Positions 1 through 12,100 of a stretch of 64,000 nucleotides of DNA are shown piece by piece (within the stretch, counting starts at the first letter, position 1; each line of letters starts with the position of its first letter). This DNA comes from Siphlonurus alternatus (lineage: Eukaryota > Arthropoda > Insecta > Ephemeroptera > Siphlonuridae): contig OX463785.1 of assembly GCA_949825025.1 (NCBI GenBank), forward strand, positions 6,613,979 to 6,677,978, read 5' to 3'. The position numbers and the translations under genes are program-made. The notes beneath the pieces were generated by a model that saw only the letters and a program-made list of their open reading frames with translations, made no database searches and was not told where the DNA came from.

Positions 1-1263
1 AACGTACATACAGGCGAAACTTTCTAGTCTCACAAGCCTGATAATATGAAACAAGGTGTTTATCCCATGAATAAAATGTTTTCAGCACTATTCTTTGAGG
101 TAAATTATATGACGGAAGTAGTGGAACTCTCACATTTTTGACAAGTAAATAAATTTATTTTTATTTTATTGTTCACTTCAATAATTTTCAAGCTACGTGA
201 ATGTAATGTAATGGTATTGTCATTGAAAGTTGTAAATTTTTTACCTCTTTCGTCACTATTCTTGTGAGATCAAAATAAAAATACACAAAGAAACTACTAA
301 AACTTTCGATCGTGTTTTAAGAAGTAAATGTATCATTATTTTACTATATTATTTAAAAATTTTGTAGCAAGTGTACCCATGTGAACTAATGAAATATAAG
401 TGAACTTACCAACTCATTTTATTAAAAATAATAAATTTTCTGAATCTTAATGATACCTAATATTACAACGTAGAAAACAAAGTGAAATTAAATATTGTAT
501 ATTTGAAATGAAAAATTAACTTTTTCGTCAGTATTCTTGCGAGTCAAATACAAGAGGGAAGTACTGGAACTTTTAAATTTAACACGTTCGCATTATTGGA
601 AGCAATATTTTTAATTTATTCTCTGCATTTCCTATATTTAATTTATGCAAGGTTTTAAGTTTTCGAAAGATATAATGAAGTGTAGCTGACTTTTCTTTCC
701 GTAAAAATAAAGGGTTTGTGTTGTTAATTTTGAAAATATTTTAAACAAAAGAGTAAAATTATAATCCAATGTAATTGAACGTAAATTTATGGAACCACAT
801 ATCTAGTAATAGAATATATAATAAAGTGTATAAGCGAAACGATCTTACAATAATTCAATAATTAAAATTGAGCCCTATATTATTGTGATTTAAATGTGTG
901 ACTGTTACCTTTTCATCAAAATGTTCTCTTTAGAAAAATTATAACAAGAAAAATAATTAACAACGCTGATCTTTAATAAAATAATAATAATATTCACTAT
1001 TTTTTTTTTTTGTAAGAATATGGTTCTTATTTCACGTAAGTCTCTGGTGTATTTATTATTTTGCAACATTCAGTGTTTTTGAAGTATAATGAAATAATGA
1101 TGTGTATTAAATCTTATATATTCATTATATATTCTTATATTCATCCGCATTTTTATATAAATTCAACCATTATTCGGATTCTGATCCACATTCAACCATC
1201 AGATATCACAGAATAAGCTAGCAGGCTAATGCATGTATAATAATTAACCATTTTATTTTTAAG
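1..1263. other. AT-rich non-coding sequence, probable intron
   Basis: Very AT-rich, with no open frame of note and no recognised repeat. It is read as the intron upstream of the exon that starts at 1264. Confidence 0.35.
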
Positions 1264-1530
1264 GATATTATAACGACTGAGTTGCCAATGCACCGGTTTC
1301 CATCTTTCGGCCATGAAATTTTAACGAGAAATGTATTATACGAAGACAAGAAGTCAAGAAGAAGGGCCAGCATTAATGTAGTAAAAATACAGTGTTATCA
1401 GTCACGTGAATACAATGAAGCAATGGCTGCACCGCTAAACTTCCCCCCTTTAGATCCCAGTAAAGATTCAATAGAGGAAGTGTTTGATGAAGCATTGGTG
1501 CAGTTTTATAAAAATAATTCAGACATGTAA
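1264..1530 (+). CDS. 3'-terminal coding exon of an unidentified gene (partial)
   Basis: An AG acceptor after a T-rich tract ends at 1263. The frame is open from 1264 (D-I-I-T-T-E-L-P) to a TAA at 1528-1530, giving 88 residues, and AATAAA follows at 1541. This looks like a last exon read in phase 0 from a gene whose earlier exons lie left of the window. The peptide is hydrophilic, with a basic patch (KKSRRRAS) and an acidic end (PPLDPSKDSIEEVFDEALVQFY). I do not recognise a family. A first exon starting at ATG 1288 is possible but less likely, since the frame runs unbroken into the acceptor. Base composition is richer in GC than the flanks, as in the certain exons elsewhere in the window. Confidence 0.45.
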   Translation, partial: DIITTELPMHRFPSFGHEILTRNVLYEDKKSRRRASINVVKIQCYQSREYNEAMAAPLNFPPLDPSKDSIEEVFDEALVQFYKNNSDM

Positions 1531-2323
1531 ATTTATTTGGAATAAAATTTACGGATATAAGAGAAATTAAGATGTTTTTTATTTTTACACTACTTGCTCC
1601 CAGTATAAAAATTTTATAAATTATTTGTCGTTGTGGAAGTAGGTCCTAAAGGCAAGCAAAAATAAAGTTTAAAATAATTTACGTTTATATATTCATTATC
1701 TTAATTATTTTTAGGTCCTACATGCAAGCACAAATTAAGTATAAAAAATTATATCCTATTTATAAATAATTTTTAAAAATAATTATGTGTATTAGCTATA
1801 TAACTAATAAGTCCCAGTAAAAAAATATGTCTCAGCGACGTTATTTGGACGTATTCACTTAATAACATAACCATCCCGATTTAAGGACCAAAAGACGTCT
1901 AAATGACCTTCTTAATGTCCTGCCAAAAGTGACGACACCTCCTGGAACCAGGTAGTGACCAGTTTGAAACCTCATGCCAGGGTCCAACCTGATCCCTCTA
2001 AGGACTTATGAGTAGTAACCTATTGGTCACTTGCAGGATAGTGTTGAAGAATACAATGTGACCAATATTTATGACATATATTTTTACATGTACCAATATT
2101 CTAATAACTAATTGTTAGTTCAAATTTGCGTGCCTGACAATTTAGCTACTGATAGGGGATGTAGAGGAGAACATTTTAAATTTTTGTCATAATTTTCATG
2201 TGTGGGATTCTTTTAACATTGGGCGTGTTACCTTCTCCTTAAGAGACGAGATGCAAAAGAATTTTTTTTATTAAAAAAAAGACAAAAACATAGAAAGAGC
2301 TATAATATTAAGATAATTAAAAT

Positions 2324-2481
2324 GGGTGCGATTCACGAAGCAGTTAACCAGGTTTCTAACTACGATTAGCTTAACCACGTTTAACTATATCAGTTTAACA
2401 TGTTAAAACACCTTAGTTAAACGTGGTTAATTAGACGTGGTTAGAATAGAAACCTGGCAAACTGCTTCGTGAATCGCGCCC
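2324..2481. mobile_element. Palindromic MITE, GGGTGCGATTCACGAAGC family
   Basis: Near-perfect inverted ends (GGGTGCGATTCACGAAGCAGTT at left, its reverse complement ending GAATCGCGCCC at right) with a short centre. A relative lies at 41273-41394, with ends GGGCGCAATTCACAAAGC and GTGAATCGCACCC. Confidence 0.75.
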
Positions 2482-3868
2482 AATTTGTATAATATTACAA
2501 AACAAATTCAACTGATCATTTTTATAAAAAAAAATTGAGATTCAGGCTTTATTAAATATTTTGTACTACATAATTTAATTTCCCTAAAGCCTAGTTATAC
2601 TTAATTTAAAATTCCGATTTCAACATGACTTGATAAGGATAAGACTTGATATCATTTATTTAGCTTAGTAGTTCTTGCACTGTAATGTATACAATCATTA
2701 CAAAATGTGGTTGAAATTTTCCACTGATTATATATTTCCTTGTATAATTTAAAAAATAAACAGAAGTTAGCAAGATTTACATTACAGTTTATTTTTGAAT
2801 TGCAAATAAAATTATTTCCCATATTGTGCAATATTGCAAAGAAAATCATGTTACAATTATATTTTACGGAGACATATATAATTAAATTAAAAAATATTTT
2901 ATATAATCTAGAATAAAATTCCAATTACCATGATTTCATGTGTAATAATGAGCTATCTACTTTATCAGTATATAGCGTAGAGCTGATTACGCTGAAGTCA
3001 TGTCCCTGTAAGTTATAGGCTGCCCTATGGAGTACCAGAATGCACAGACTAGCATATAAACAAATTATGTATTGATTTTTTTTTCACTTTATTAAACAAA
3101 ACAGGTTTAAAAAATTCTAAAAATACGCCAATAAAGTATAGATAGTATTCAAAAATCCCATAATTATAGAACAATCAATACTATTTTTTCCTATTTATTT
3201 TTATCATTTCTTCTATCTAATGCCATAGTAGTTGGACCTCCACTTTCTCTTTTCTACCCTCCTGACCGTCCGTATACCTGCTATGCTATTTTCCCTCGTA
3301 AACAAAAACAGCAAACAACTCTATAGAGTTCAACAATAGTTTTTTGAATGGAAAATCGTTTAAACATTAAAGCTCATGCATTGTTGCAGATATACCTGAT
3401 ATAGCATCAGATAATTGCACATGTGATCGTGGTAGGTTGGGCTTATCCTCTATCGAAGAGGGTATAATCGTTATAAAATTTTATTGTTAAAAATTGTAAC
3501 AAGCAGAAAAAAATGCCTTTAAAAGCTAGGGTGGGATATTTCAATAAAAAGTTGTTTTGAAGCCAATCGGAAGTCGAAAGGGGGTACGTGATTATATCCT
3601 AATTGAAAAATGGCATCTTCTTTACACGTCTAAACCTAATCTTTTTACCTCTAAATCACACCTTATTTCCTCTTCGCTCAAAGTGGGAATGAAATAAAAA
3701 GAATAAATTTAACATTTTATGCTCAAAAAGAGGATCTCGTCTTTTCTCTTCTCTTTTCCTCTAAAATGGTGCAAAATAAGAGGACGAAAGGAGAGTTTAG
3801 TATCGAAGAAAAGATGATATTTATTTCAACTCAGGCTCACTCTAAGTGAGGATGAAATGGAAACAATA

Positions 3869-4038
3869 GGGGGCATTCACAAAGCACGTTAACCCCAACT
3901 TTAGCCTCGATTTTTATCTCTAGTGCTAAACCAAGAGCTAAACATGTTGTTTAGCTTATGGTTTTATAGCACCATGTGTAGCACCAGGCATAAAAATCAA
4001 GACTAAAGTTGGGGCTAAAAAGCTTTGTGAATGCCCCC
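3869..4038. mobile_element. Palindromic MITE, GGGGGCATTCACAAAGC family
   Basis: Inverted ends GGGGGCATTCACAAAGC and GCTTTGTGAATGCCCCC flank a stem-loop of about 170 bp. CAATA occurs on both sides, a possible target duplication. A second copy is at 42141-42306. Confidence 0.75.
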
Positions 4039-5349
4039 CAATAAATCTAGTGATTTATAGTCAAGAAGACATAATCTCTTCTCTCTCTTTTTTTCTCTCT
4101 AAAATGGTGCAAAATAGGAAATTAGAAGAAAAGAGAATTTAATATAGCAAATAAAAGATGAAATTTATTTCAACTCGGAATAGGCAAAGAAAACATGTCA
4201 CAATTCTATTTTATTAATATAATTATAATTACATTAAACCATATCCATAATCAAAAAAATAAAATACCAACCACGATCTCATGTGCAATAATGATTAAGT
4301 TATATTATATTAAACTGGCTAAATTCGTGATTTGAAATGCATTGTCAAGAATCTTTAAAGGGCCTGGAGGGCCCTCCGCGGGGCCCGCAGAGCCCCGCCG
4401 CGCCCGCAGGGCAAGGGCCCCACCCATCATTTTCAAAATCCAAAAATTCCCAAAAATTCACGGGGGGGATTATGTGTATGCAAGGTCCTACATGCAAGCA
4501 CAAATTAAGTATAAAAAATTATATCCTATTTATAAATCATTTTTAAAAATAATTATGTGTATTTGTTACATCTAATTTTTGGAAGGTTACAATAAAATTG
4601 TTTGAACGACATATTATAAGGAACCTGTCAATTTCTTCAATAAAAATACAAAGTTATTGATGTTTATTTATTGAAAATATTTAAATCAATATTGAGTTGA
4701 TATACCAATATAAAAAGAGTTTCAAATACGAAATAAAAAAAGTGATTTAAGCATGTACAAAATTCCTTTTTCATTACTATTTTTGTAAGACAAATTTTCA
4801 AAGTATATTTACAGAATTCTTGTACTTTAACAAAGGATTATATTCTTCATGTATTTCATTCCTGAAGCATTTTCAAATAATTCAGCTCATAAATCCATAG
4901 AAGTTAGGGTAATTTCTTTTGCCTCGAATCGTTGGTAGTATCTCTAATACAACGTGGGATAGAAGAGCATAAGATTTACCTTCCAATGATAATATATTGC
5001 AAGATTTTTATTTTCGTCTTTGCATTCCTCGTCAGATTTAATGTATTAAAGGTTGTATATAATTTAAAGATATAACAAAACTGTCACAATTTGCATAAAA
5101 AATACAGGCTACTGATATTAATTTCATAAAACATTTTTAATCAACTGGATTTAATTTAAAGTAGCAGTATTTGCTACTACCACCATGCACAGGCGGCTCC
5201 AGGTAAGCTCACGCCCAGACCCTTCAGCGCTCAACGTCGCGACCCTCCTACTATCACCGCGCGGGGCTTCGCAGCGATAATTAATTCATTTAATTAAATG
5301 AATTAAAATTCATTTAATTTGTTCATTCATTATAGATGCTATATATATA

Positions 5350-7498
5350 CAGAGTGAACCACAATTCGCGTGCCAACTTTTTTCGTAAATTTGGTATTGC
5401 AAAAATTTTCGTACAAACTTCAAATTTGGTACACTTGTAGCTGAGGGTTGTAAAAATTAGTTCAGGGTGTCAAAATTTTTATTGGACACCAATTACACTC
5501 CTTTCAGGGGTGGTTTTTAAAAAAATTATTTTCGCCTTATGGAAATTCAATGTTAAATACAACTTTTTTTGAAATCATTGGAATTTTGCGGAAAAAGTTT
5601 CTAGCATAGGGTAATCGACCGTCCTGAACTCAGAAATAATTTTAGATTTTTTCCCCAACGCACCCCTGAGGGTGGAGACCTACCCCTAAATTCCATTTTC
5701 CTTAAAAATTGTGCTAAAATTATGAAATTAATTTTCAAGGAGTAATCGACCCTCCTGAACTCGGAAATAATTTTAGATTTTTTCCCCGACGCACACCTGA
5801 GGGTGGAGAACTACCCCTAAAATCCATTTTCCTTAAAAATTGTGATAAAATTGTAAAATTAATTTTCATGGTGTACTCTACCCTTCTGAACTCGGAAATA
5901 ATTTTAGATTTTTTCCCTAACGCAACCCTGAGGGTCAACGGCTAGCCACCATATCTTTTCTCCTTAATAATCGAGTAGAAATTGTGAATTAAATTTTTTT
6001 TTCGGAATTTATCAAAATCTTTCATAAAAAAAAATCACAGACTCACCTCTTCACTTGCAGCATGACGATGGATGTGTTCACCGTTAATTGCATGGCGTGA
6101 AGGCACATGTTGGTCTGCACAACGAGGCCATGTGTGTCTTTAACAACTGAGATGTAACCAATTCCACATAACGTCTATCACTTTTAGCTCGTCAATGGTC
6201 TCAAATCTCATTCTGAAGAAAAATGTTCACAAGAAGAGATTTGAGACGAATTGACAAACAGAAAGTGGAGATCAGACGTTGCATGGAATTAGTCACACCT
6301 CAGATGTTAGAGGCTATGCACCTACACACATAGCCACGTTGAGCGGACCAACATGTGCCATCACGCCAATTAACGGTGGTCACATTGAGTGAAACCACTG
6401 TCATGCTGCAAGTGAAGGGGTCAGTCTGGGATATTTTTTCTCTGAAAAATTTCGATACATCCTGAAAAAAAATTAATTCGCAATTTCTACTCGATAATTA
6501 AGAAAGAAGGATATGGTGGGTAGCAGCTAGTTTCCCCTCAGAGTTGCATCGGGGAAAAAAATCTAAAATTAATTCCGAGTTCAGGAGGGTCAATTACACC
6601 TAGGAAATTAATTTCACAATTTTTAAGGAAAATGGATTTTAGGGGCAAGTCTCCACCCTCAGGGGTGCGTCAAAGAAAAAATTTAAAATTATTTCCGAGT
6701 TCAGGAGGGTCGATTACTCCTTGAAAATTAATTTCATAATTTTAGCACAATTTTTAAGGAAAATGGATTTTAGGGGTAGGTCTCCACCCTCAGGGGTGCG
6801 TCGGGGAAAAAATCTAAAATTATTTCCGAGTTCAGGAGGGTCGATTACCCCTTGAAAATTAATTTCATAATTTTAGCACAATTTTTAAGGAAAATGGATT
6901 TTAGGGGTAGGTCTCCACCCTCAGGGGTGCGTCGGGGAAAAAATCTAAAATTATTTCTGAGTTCAGGAGGGTCGATTACCCCTTGAAAATTAATTTCATA
7001 ATTTTAGCACAATTTTTAAGGAAAATGGATTTTAGGGGTAGGTCTCCACCCTCGGGGGTGCGTCGGGGAAAAAATCTAAAATTATTTCCGAGTTCAGGAG
7101 GGTCGATTACCCCTTGAAAATTAATTTCATAATTTTAGCACAATTTTTAAGGAAAATGGATTTTAGGGGTAGGTCTCCACCCTCAGGGGTGCGTCGGGGA
7201 AAAAATCTAAAATTATTTCTGAGTTCAGGACGGTCGATTACCCTATGCTAGAAACTTTTTCCGCAAAATTCCAATGATTTCAAAAAAAGTTGTATTTAAC
7301 ATTGAATTCCCATAAGGCGAAAATAATTTTTTTAAAAACCACCCCTGAAAGGGGTGTTATTGGTGTCCAATAAAAATTTTAACACCCTGAACTAATTTTT
7401 ACAACCCTCAGCTACAAGTGTACCAAGTTTGAAGTTTGTGCGAAAATTTTTGCAATACCAAATTAACGAAAAAAGTTGGCACGCGAATTGTGGTTCAC

Positions 7499-7502
<4 letters not shown>
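5350..7502. mobile_element. 2.15-kb foldback element with 131-bp tandem repeats in its arms
   Basis: The whole unit is one large inverted repeat: it opens CAGAGTGAACCACAATTCGC and closes with the reverse complement GCGAATTGTGGTTCACTCTG. The centre near 6230 is a second stem (5' CTTCACTTGCAGCATGAC, 3' GTCATGCTGCAAGTGAAG). The right arm carries about six copies of a unit with a period of 131 bp: the landmark CGATTA occurs at 6711, 6842, 6973, 7104 and 7235. The left arm has only about three copies, so the arms differ in copy number. TA dinucleotide runs lie on both sides. No transposase frame was found inside. Confidence 0.85.

Positions 7503-7582
<80 letters not shown>
7501..7582. repeat. (TA)n microsatellite
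   Basis: About 40 TA units directly abut the right end of the foldback element. Confidence 0.95.
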
Positions 7583-7584
<2 letters not shown>

Positions 7585-7960
7585 TATTGAAAACTAGAGA
7601 CTTAAATTTTTTATTTTCATCAAAGTAAATATTAAAGATTTCCAGAAATTCTCAGTTATTCACTATCTACTAATCCCATTATTTTTCTTACCATTGACGT
7701 CCATATTTGTTTTCCAAAATTCTGTGTTAGATTACCTCTCCCTGTTCTAAGATCAATCAATGTCTTTTCTCAGGTAAACAATTTGTTTACCAACATCTAT
7801 GACGCACGCACATGACAGATTTGTGTCAGTTTACTTTCTTAATGCGGGGTATATTAAATAAGTCAATATTACTACACCTTGGTTAGCTCCTACATGCGTA
7901 TTAAAATTATAATATACTTCTCGAAACTTATCTTTGCTTTGACGTCACGTGACCCTCCGA

Positions 7961-8332
7961 TGGAGACCTCATTTTTTTTTTATTGTAAAAATGGAGTAGG
8001 TGCAAAGTTTTGTTAGTCTGATTTTTTTTTTTTCAGATTTTTTATAGTCTTGGAACTGTTTTTAAAAAATTATTGAAAATACAGAGAAAGTATTATATAA
8101 CGCCTCTCTTAATAAAAGGATATGATGTTTTGATGTATCAAATTCTGACCTGATCAATATTACTATATGTAATCTAAAAGGGGTGTGGGTTCAAACCAAA
8201 CCTCGGCAAAAGTTTTTTATAGCAATACTTCTCGGCCTCTAAAAAATCTGAAAAAAATAAATAAATAAAATAAGAGTGGCATTAACTTTGCACTCTATCC
8301 ATTTTTGCAATACAAAGTTTGAAGTCAATACT
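7961..8332. mobile_element. Palindromic MITE, AATGGAGTATCGACCTCA family (diverged copy)
   Basis: It shares the family landmarks: an outer A(A/T)GGAGxxxxxACCTCA end, then GTGCAAAGTT, then TTTTTCAGATTTTTT, all mirrored on the right. Better copies are at 21123-21454, 38883-39121, 39957-40270 and 62910-63220. Confidence 0.6.
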
Positions 8333-8554
8333 CTTTACTTAAAATATATAAAGAATAGTTTGGGCTCCAGTGTTAAATAATTACCACCCGATTGCGTAGA
8401 TGATAGATGAGGTTTAACTCTAATCCAGGCCTAACTTTACCTCTATGTTAAATAAATTGATGGTAAAAGAGTCCCTTCAAACATCAAGGAGGTAGAAATT
8501 TTCAATTTTGAATTAAATTTAGTTGGATCAATCGGCGAACTTGAGTTGAAATTG

Positions 8555-8630
8555 TGACGTCACTTTTTACTCACCAGGACCGTAGTGTACCCTTCAGGTT
8601 CATTTCAGGGTCGCCATAGGGCGCATGCGC
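8555..8630 (+). promoter_or_regulatory. Putative promoter of first Orai gene (CRE and NRF1-like motifs)
   Basis: A perfect palindromic TGACGTCA (CREB/ATF-type site) lies at 8555-8562 and GCGCATGCGC (NRF1-type core) at 8621-8630, about 75 bp upstream of the donor of the non-coding first exon. The same arrangement recurs at 17001-17074 before the second Orai gene. Motif identity is seen; function is inferred. Confidence 0.5.
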
Positions 8631-8649
8631 GTGATATATATCACACACC

Positions 8650-8704
8650 TGAGCGCCACCTATTACAAGAGACGAGCAGAAAATTGTACGCAGCAAATTG
8701 GAAG
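8650..8704 (+). other. Non-coding first exon of first Orai gene
   Basis: The segment ending GCAAATTGGAAG joins a strong donor GTAAGA at 8705. The exon, donor and the first 80 bp of intron are nearly identical to 17091-17225, which marks it as duplicated with the gene. The transcription start is not known; the left limit is approximate. Confidence 0.6.
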
Positions 8705-8884
8705 GTAAGATAATTGTCATCTCATTTTAATAATATACATGTGAACCGCAAATTATATTATCTCAGTGGTAAATATGTTGTATGTAGTATATATACATAT
8801 AAGAAATGAACAATGCAGATTTAAAATAATAAGTATATAGCATTTTCATGCATCAAATTTTAATGTATTTGAATCATAGATTGA

Positions 8885-9070
8885 TAAAAAGTAGCGGTGT
8901 CCGTTCTGACTGAGGCTATCCACGGTTCCCTCAGTCTCACCTCAGTGAATGCTGGGACGCGTAACAGACCGTGGCCACCATCCTTTTTCTCCCTTAAATC
9001 CTATATGCCTTGAGCTCCAAGCTCATATAAGTCATATATACAGTATATAATATAATTATATATATAGGGG
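8885..9070 (+). mobile_element. Candidate SINE/short retroposon copy (a)
   Basis: It shares a core with five other copies (15755-15922, 18765-18865, 31235-31405, and reversed 22255-22405 and 62707-62870): GTCCGTCCTGACTGAGG, then CACGGTTCCCTCAGTCTCAC, then GGCCGTGGCCACCATCC. Some copies end in poly(A) or, when reversed, start with poly(T). This copy sits in the first intron, just before the coding start of the first Orai gene. Confidence 0.55.
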
Positions 9071-9122
9071 TGTATCCTTACATAAATATATATTGATTAA
9101 ATCATCTTATTACTTATTACAG

Positions 9123-12100
9123 ATGTCAAGTCAATTCAACCTTCTGAACTACCAACAAAGTACGGAGATTCTGAATGTAAAGACACCGGCAGACGAGGCG
9201 TCACTCTCCGGGAGATCTGCCTCGCACACACCCCCGACGTGGCGAAAGACGGGGGCAGCTCACCATCCACCACTGCGCCGTGCCGTGTTGATGATACGAG
9301 CCTCGCGGTCTACAAACTTGTTGAATCGGGGGCTGAGATCTGAGTTTGGGTCATTGACCTCACTACCTAGAAGCCTGGGGTCAAATTCCTCCTTACATAG
9401 AGGTCCAAGTCCATCCTTACACAGGGGTCTGGGTTCAACCTCAACCCTGCACAAAGGGTCAACTACCTCGCTGGGCAACTTAAATAGTCCACTCAGATGT
9501 TGTTGCTGCGGCAAACCTGCGCCGGATGACGTCATCGTACCAAAGACACCCGTAAGTTCCCCCATAGTTCAGTAAGTTATTAAACTTAATTATTAGTAAA
9601 CTTATTAGTACAAAAATGAGCTTACAATTTAATGTGTCCATCTCACGTCACAGGAGCCTCCTGAGGATCTTCACGCGGGACAGAGGAACCCGGACGGCAG
9701 CCTCACCCCTGTGGGCCTCGCGTGGCGAACGCTGCACATCAGCAGGGCGAAGTTGAGGGCCGCCTCCACCACCTCGGAGCTGCTCTTCGGATTTGCCATA
9801 GTGAGTCTGAACGTGCACACCATGCAGTTTTTATGTAGAATGTACAACATGATTATCACATGCAAATTTAATTACATTATACTTAGATGTAAAATATTAA
9901 TAATGTATTTAATTCTGTCATTTATGACATACAATTATATAAGCTATTTAATTGTTTTATAATTACTAATAGAAATATGAAAAAAATAATCAAGCTAACC
10001 AGCTTGAAAATGTTAATTTGAACTATTTTTTTCCCTCATTTTTTAATCAATTTATAAATAAATAGTGCAATTTATAAAAAAAATATGACTTGATAATTTA
10101 TTTGTTCATTAATTCGTTAATCTTTCGTGTTGCAATGGATTTGCTAATTTCGCTGGGTTCGTTTAATGGACAACCTTCTTGAAATTTTTTATTGCACATA
10201 ATTTGATATATATAGAGTATACCTCGAGTTATGAATTATTTATTTTTTTTTTTTTTCAGAATTTTTTGAACCCTCTCTAACACCCTTAAAATCGAGGGAA
10301 AGCCGCTGTGATGTCGTAGTCACGCAGCGTCCTTTCCTTATAACCTTGCGTATTAAATATTTGACGTCACAGTGTTGGATCTTTCCCCTCAATTTTGAGG
10401 GTGTTAAGGCGGATTCACATATATGGTGATTTTTATTATGCGACGCGAATAATGCGCACTTGCTATAAAACCCATTGGCGGCCATATTTGGCGATTAAAA
10501 GAAAAAGATCATCGTAATCAACGCGATTCCCGGCGAATTCGCCACCGCATAGGATTTCACAGCTTTTACGTCAAAATCGCGTCGCATCGCCGCGTTGTCA
10601 CCATCTGAATCCACCTTAATCGCGTCGCATAATAAAAATCGCCATGTGAATTCGCCATAAAAAAAAAAATCTAAAAATTGACAATACATAACTCGAGGTC
10701 CTCTATATTGAAATAAGTAAAAATCTGATGAAGGTTCATTGTACCCAAGCTCATTTTTAATTAACTCGTTATCCATGTTTCAGATCGCACTGGTTGAGCT
10801 TCAGATCAACCAACCCACCAACATTCCCGATGGACTGTTCGTGCTGTTCTCCGCTAGTTCCACCTTGCTGGTAGCGGTGCACATCTTCGCGCTCATGATC
10901 ACCACGTACATCCTGCCCAACATTGAAGTGGTGACACGCATCCACCCCAGCGCCCTCCTCGAGGAATCCCCACACCACAAAATGAAGGTCTTTGTCGAGA
11001 TGGCGTGGGCGTTCTCCACCGTTATCGGAATGTTCTTGTTTCTTTTTGAGGTACGTAACTCAGGGATGGAGGGGGATGGGAGGATTTCAGGGTTTGAATC
11101 CTAGCTGCCCCCGAAGGAAAAATACATGTGAAGTAGATGAGATGATCCTCCTTTAACCACCTGTCTCTCCCCTCCCTTTTTCCCTGCTGGACTCTTTTTC
11201 TCTATATAGTCCAGGAAAATTAAGTATTATGGTGGGCAAAAATAGTAAGAAGCTGAAATTTGGTACACATATGCCTGGATAGTACACGAGTTCCCAAAAA
11301 AAAGTCCCCTAAAATCCCCTTTGAGGAAACAAAATTACGGGACATTTCCCGGAAAAACATAGTATTTATCAAAAATATTTTATTTCTAGGCAACCAACGA
11401 TCATGCATGACTTGATAAAATGTTAAATTAGAACTAATTTAGCACAAAACACTTTCCAAAAAAATTATCCCTCTTCAATGAATAGTTTCCAAAATATCCC
11501 TGAAATTTACAAGGGGAATATTATTAAGGGATTTTGAGTTTCAAATTACTCTGCAAATATGCAAAGTATCAAAAATAATGCCATTATAAAACATAATTTG
11601 AATTAAATATTTTATACAATGCAGTTTATTTGAAAGCGCTAATGCGTTTCGTTTTTGAGTTACGGGATTTTGGAAATCTTTTAACAATCAAAAAGTGGGC
11701 GTGGCCCGGCTCCATGTATGTATTATGCTTTGTATAAATGAGGAAAATATCGTGCCTCTTTATAGTTGACATGGAGTGTGTGACACCACAAACAAATTTG
11801 ACCCTTCCATACCCCTCCCCCCCCCCCAAAAAAAAATACCCCCTACCCTTGTTTAAAAAAATTAATGTTATGGATGAATTTGTGTCTGGAAGATTAAGAT
11901 CGTTGGAATAAAAAATTAAATAATGCTATTTTTATACACCCTCCTATACCTCCCTTTTGCATCCCCCCCCCCCCCACATAAAAATATATTTTAGGAAAAC
12001 GCATTATTAAAAATACATATTACATTTTAATATTTCTTGCATGTATATTTTAAAGTATTAATTAACGTTTTCTATAAAAGTATTCTTTTTGGTAATAATA

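Larger units (their letters stand above)
1547..5349. other. Intergenic, repeat-rich
   Basis: No gene seen. It holds two palindromic MITEs (2324-2481 and 3869-4038), half of a TTAA-type element near 2130-2255, a roughly 60-bp segment at 1730-1790 copied almost exactly at 4490-4550, and an isolated GC-rich patch at 4355-4425 that stands out from the AT-rich surroundings and is probably a transposon fragment. Confidence 0.5.

Noticed and set aside
4337..4575. Two overlapping frames through the GC-rich patch at 4355-4425.
   Set aside because: No start or splice context and no homology; the downstream part is a dispersed repeat also found at 1730.
8185..8215. GGGTTCAAACC as a tRNA B box.
   Set aside because: It lies in the arm of a palindromic MITE; no A box at the right distance and no cloverleaf.
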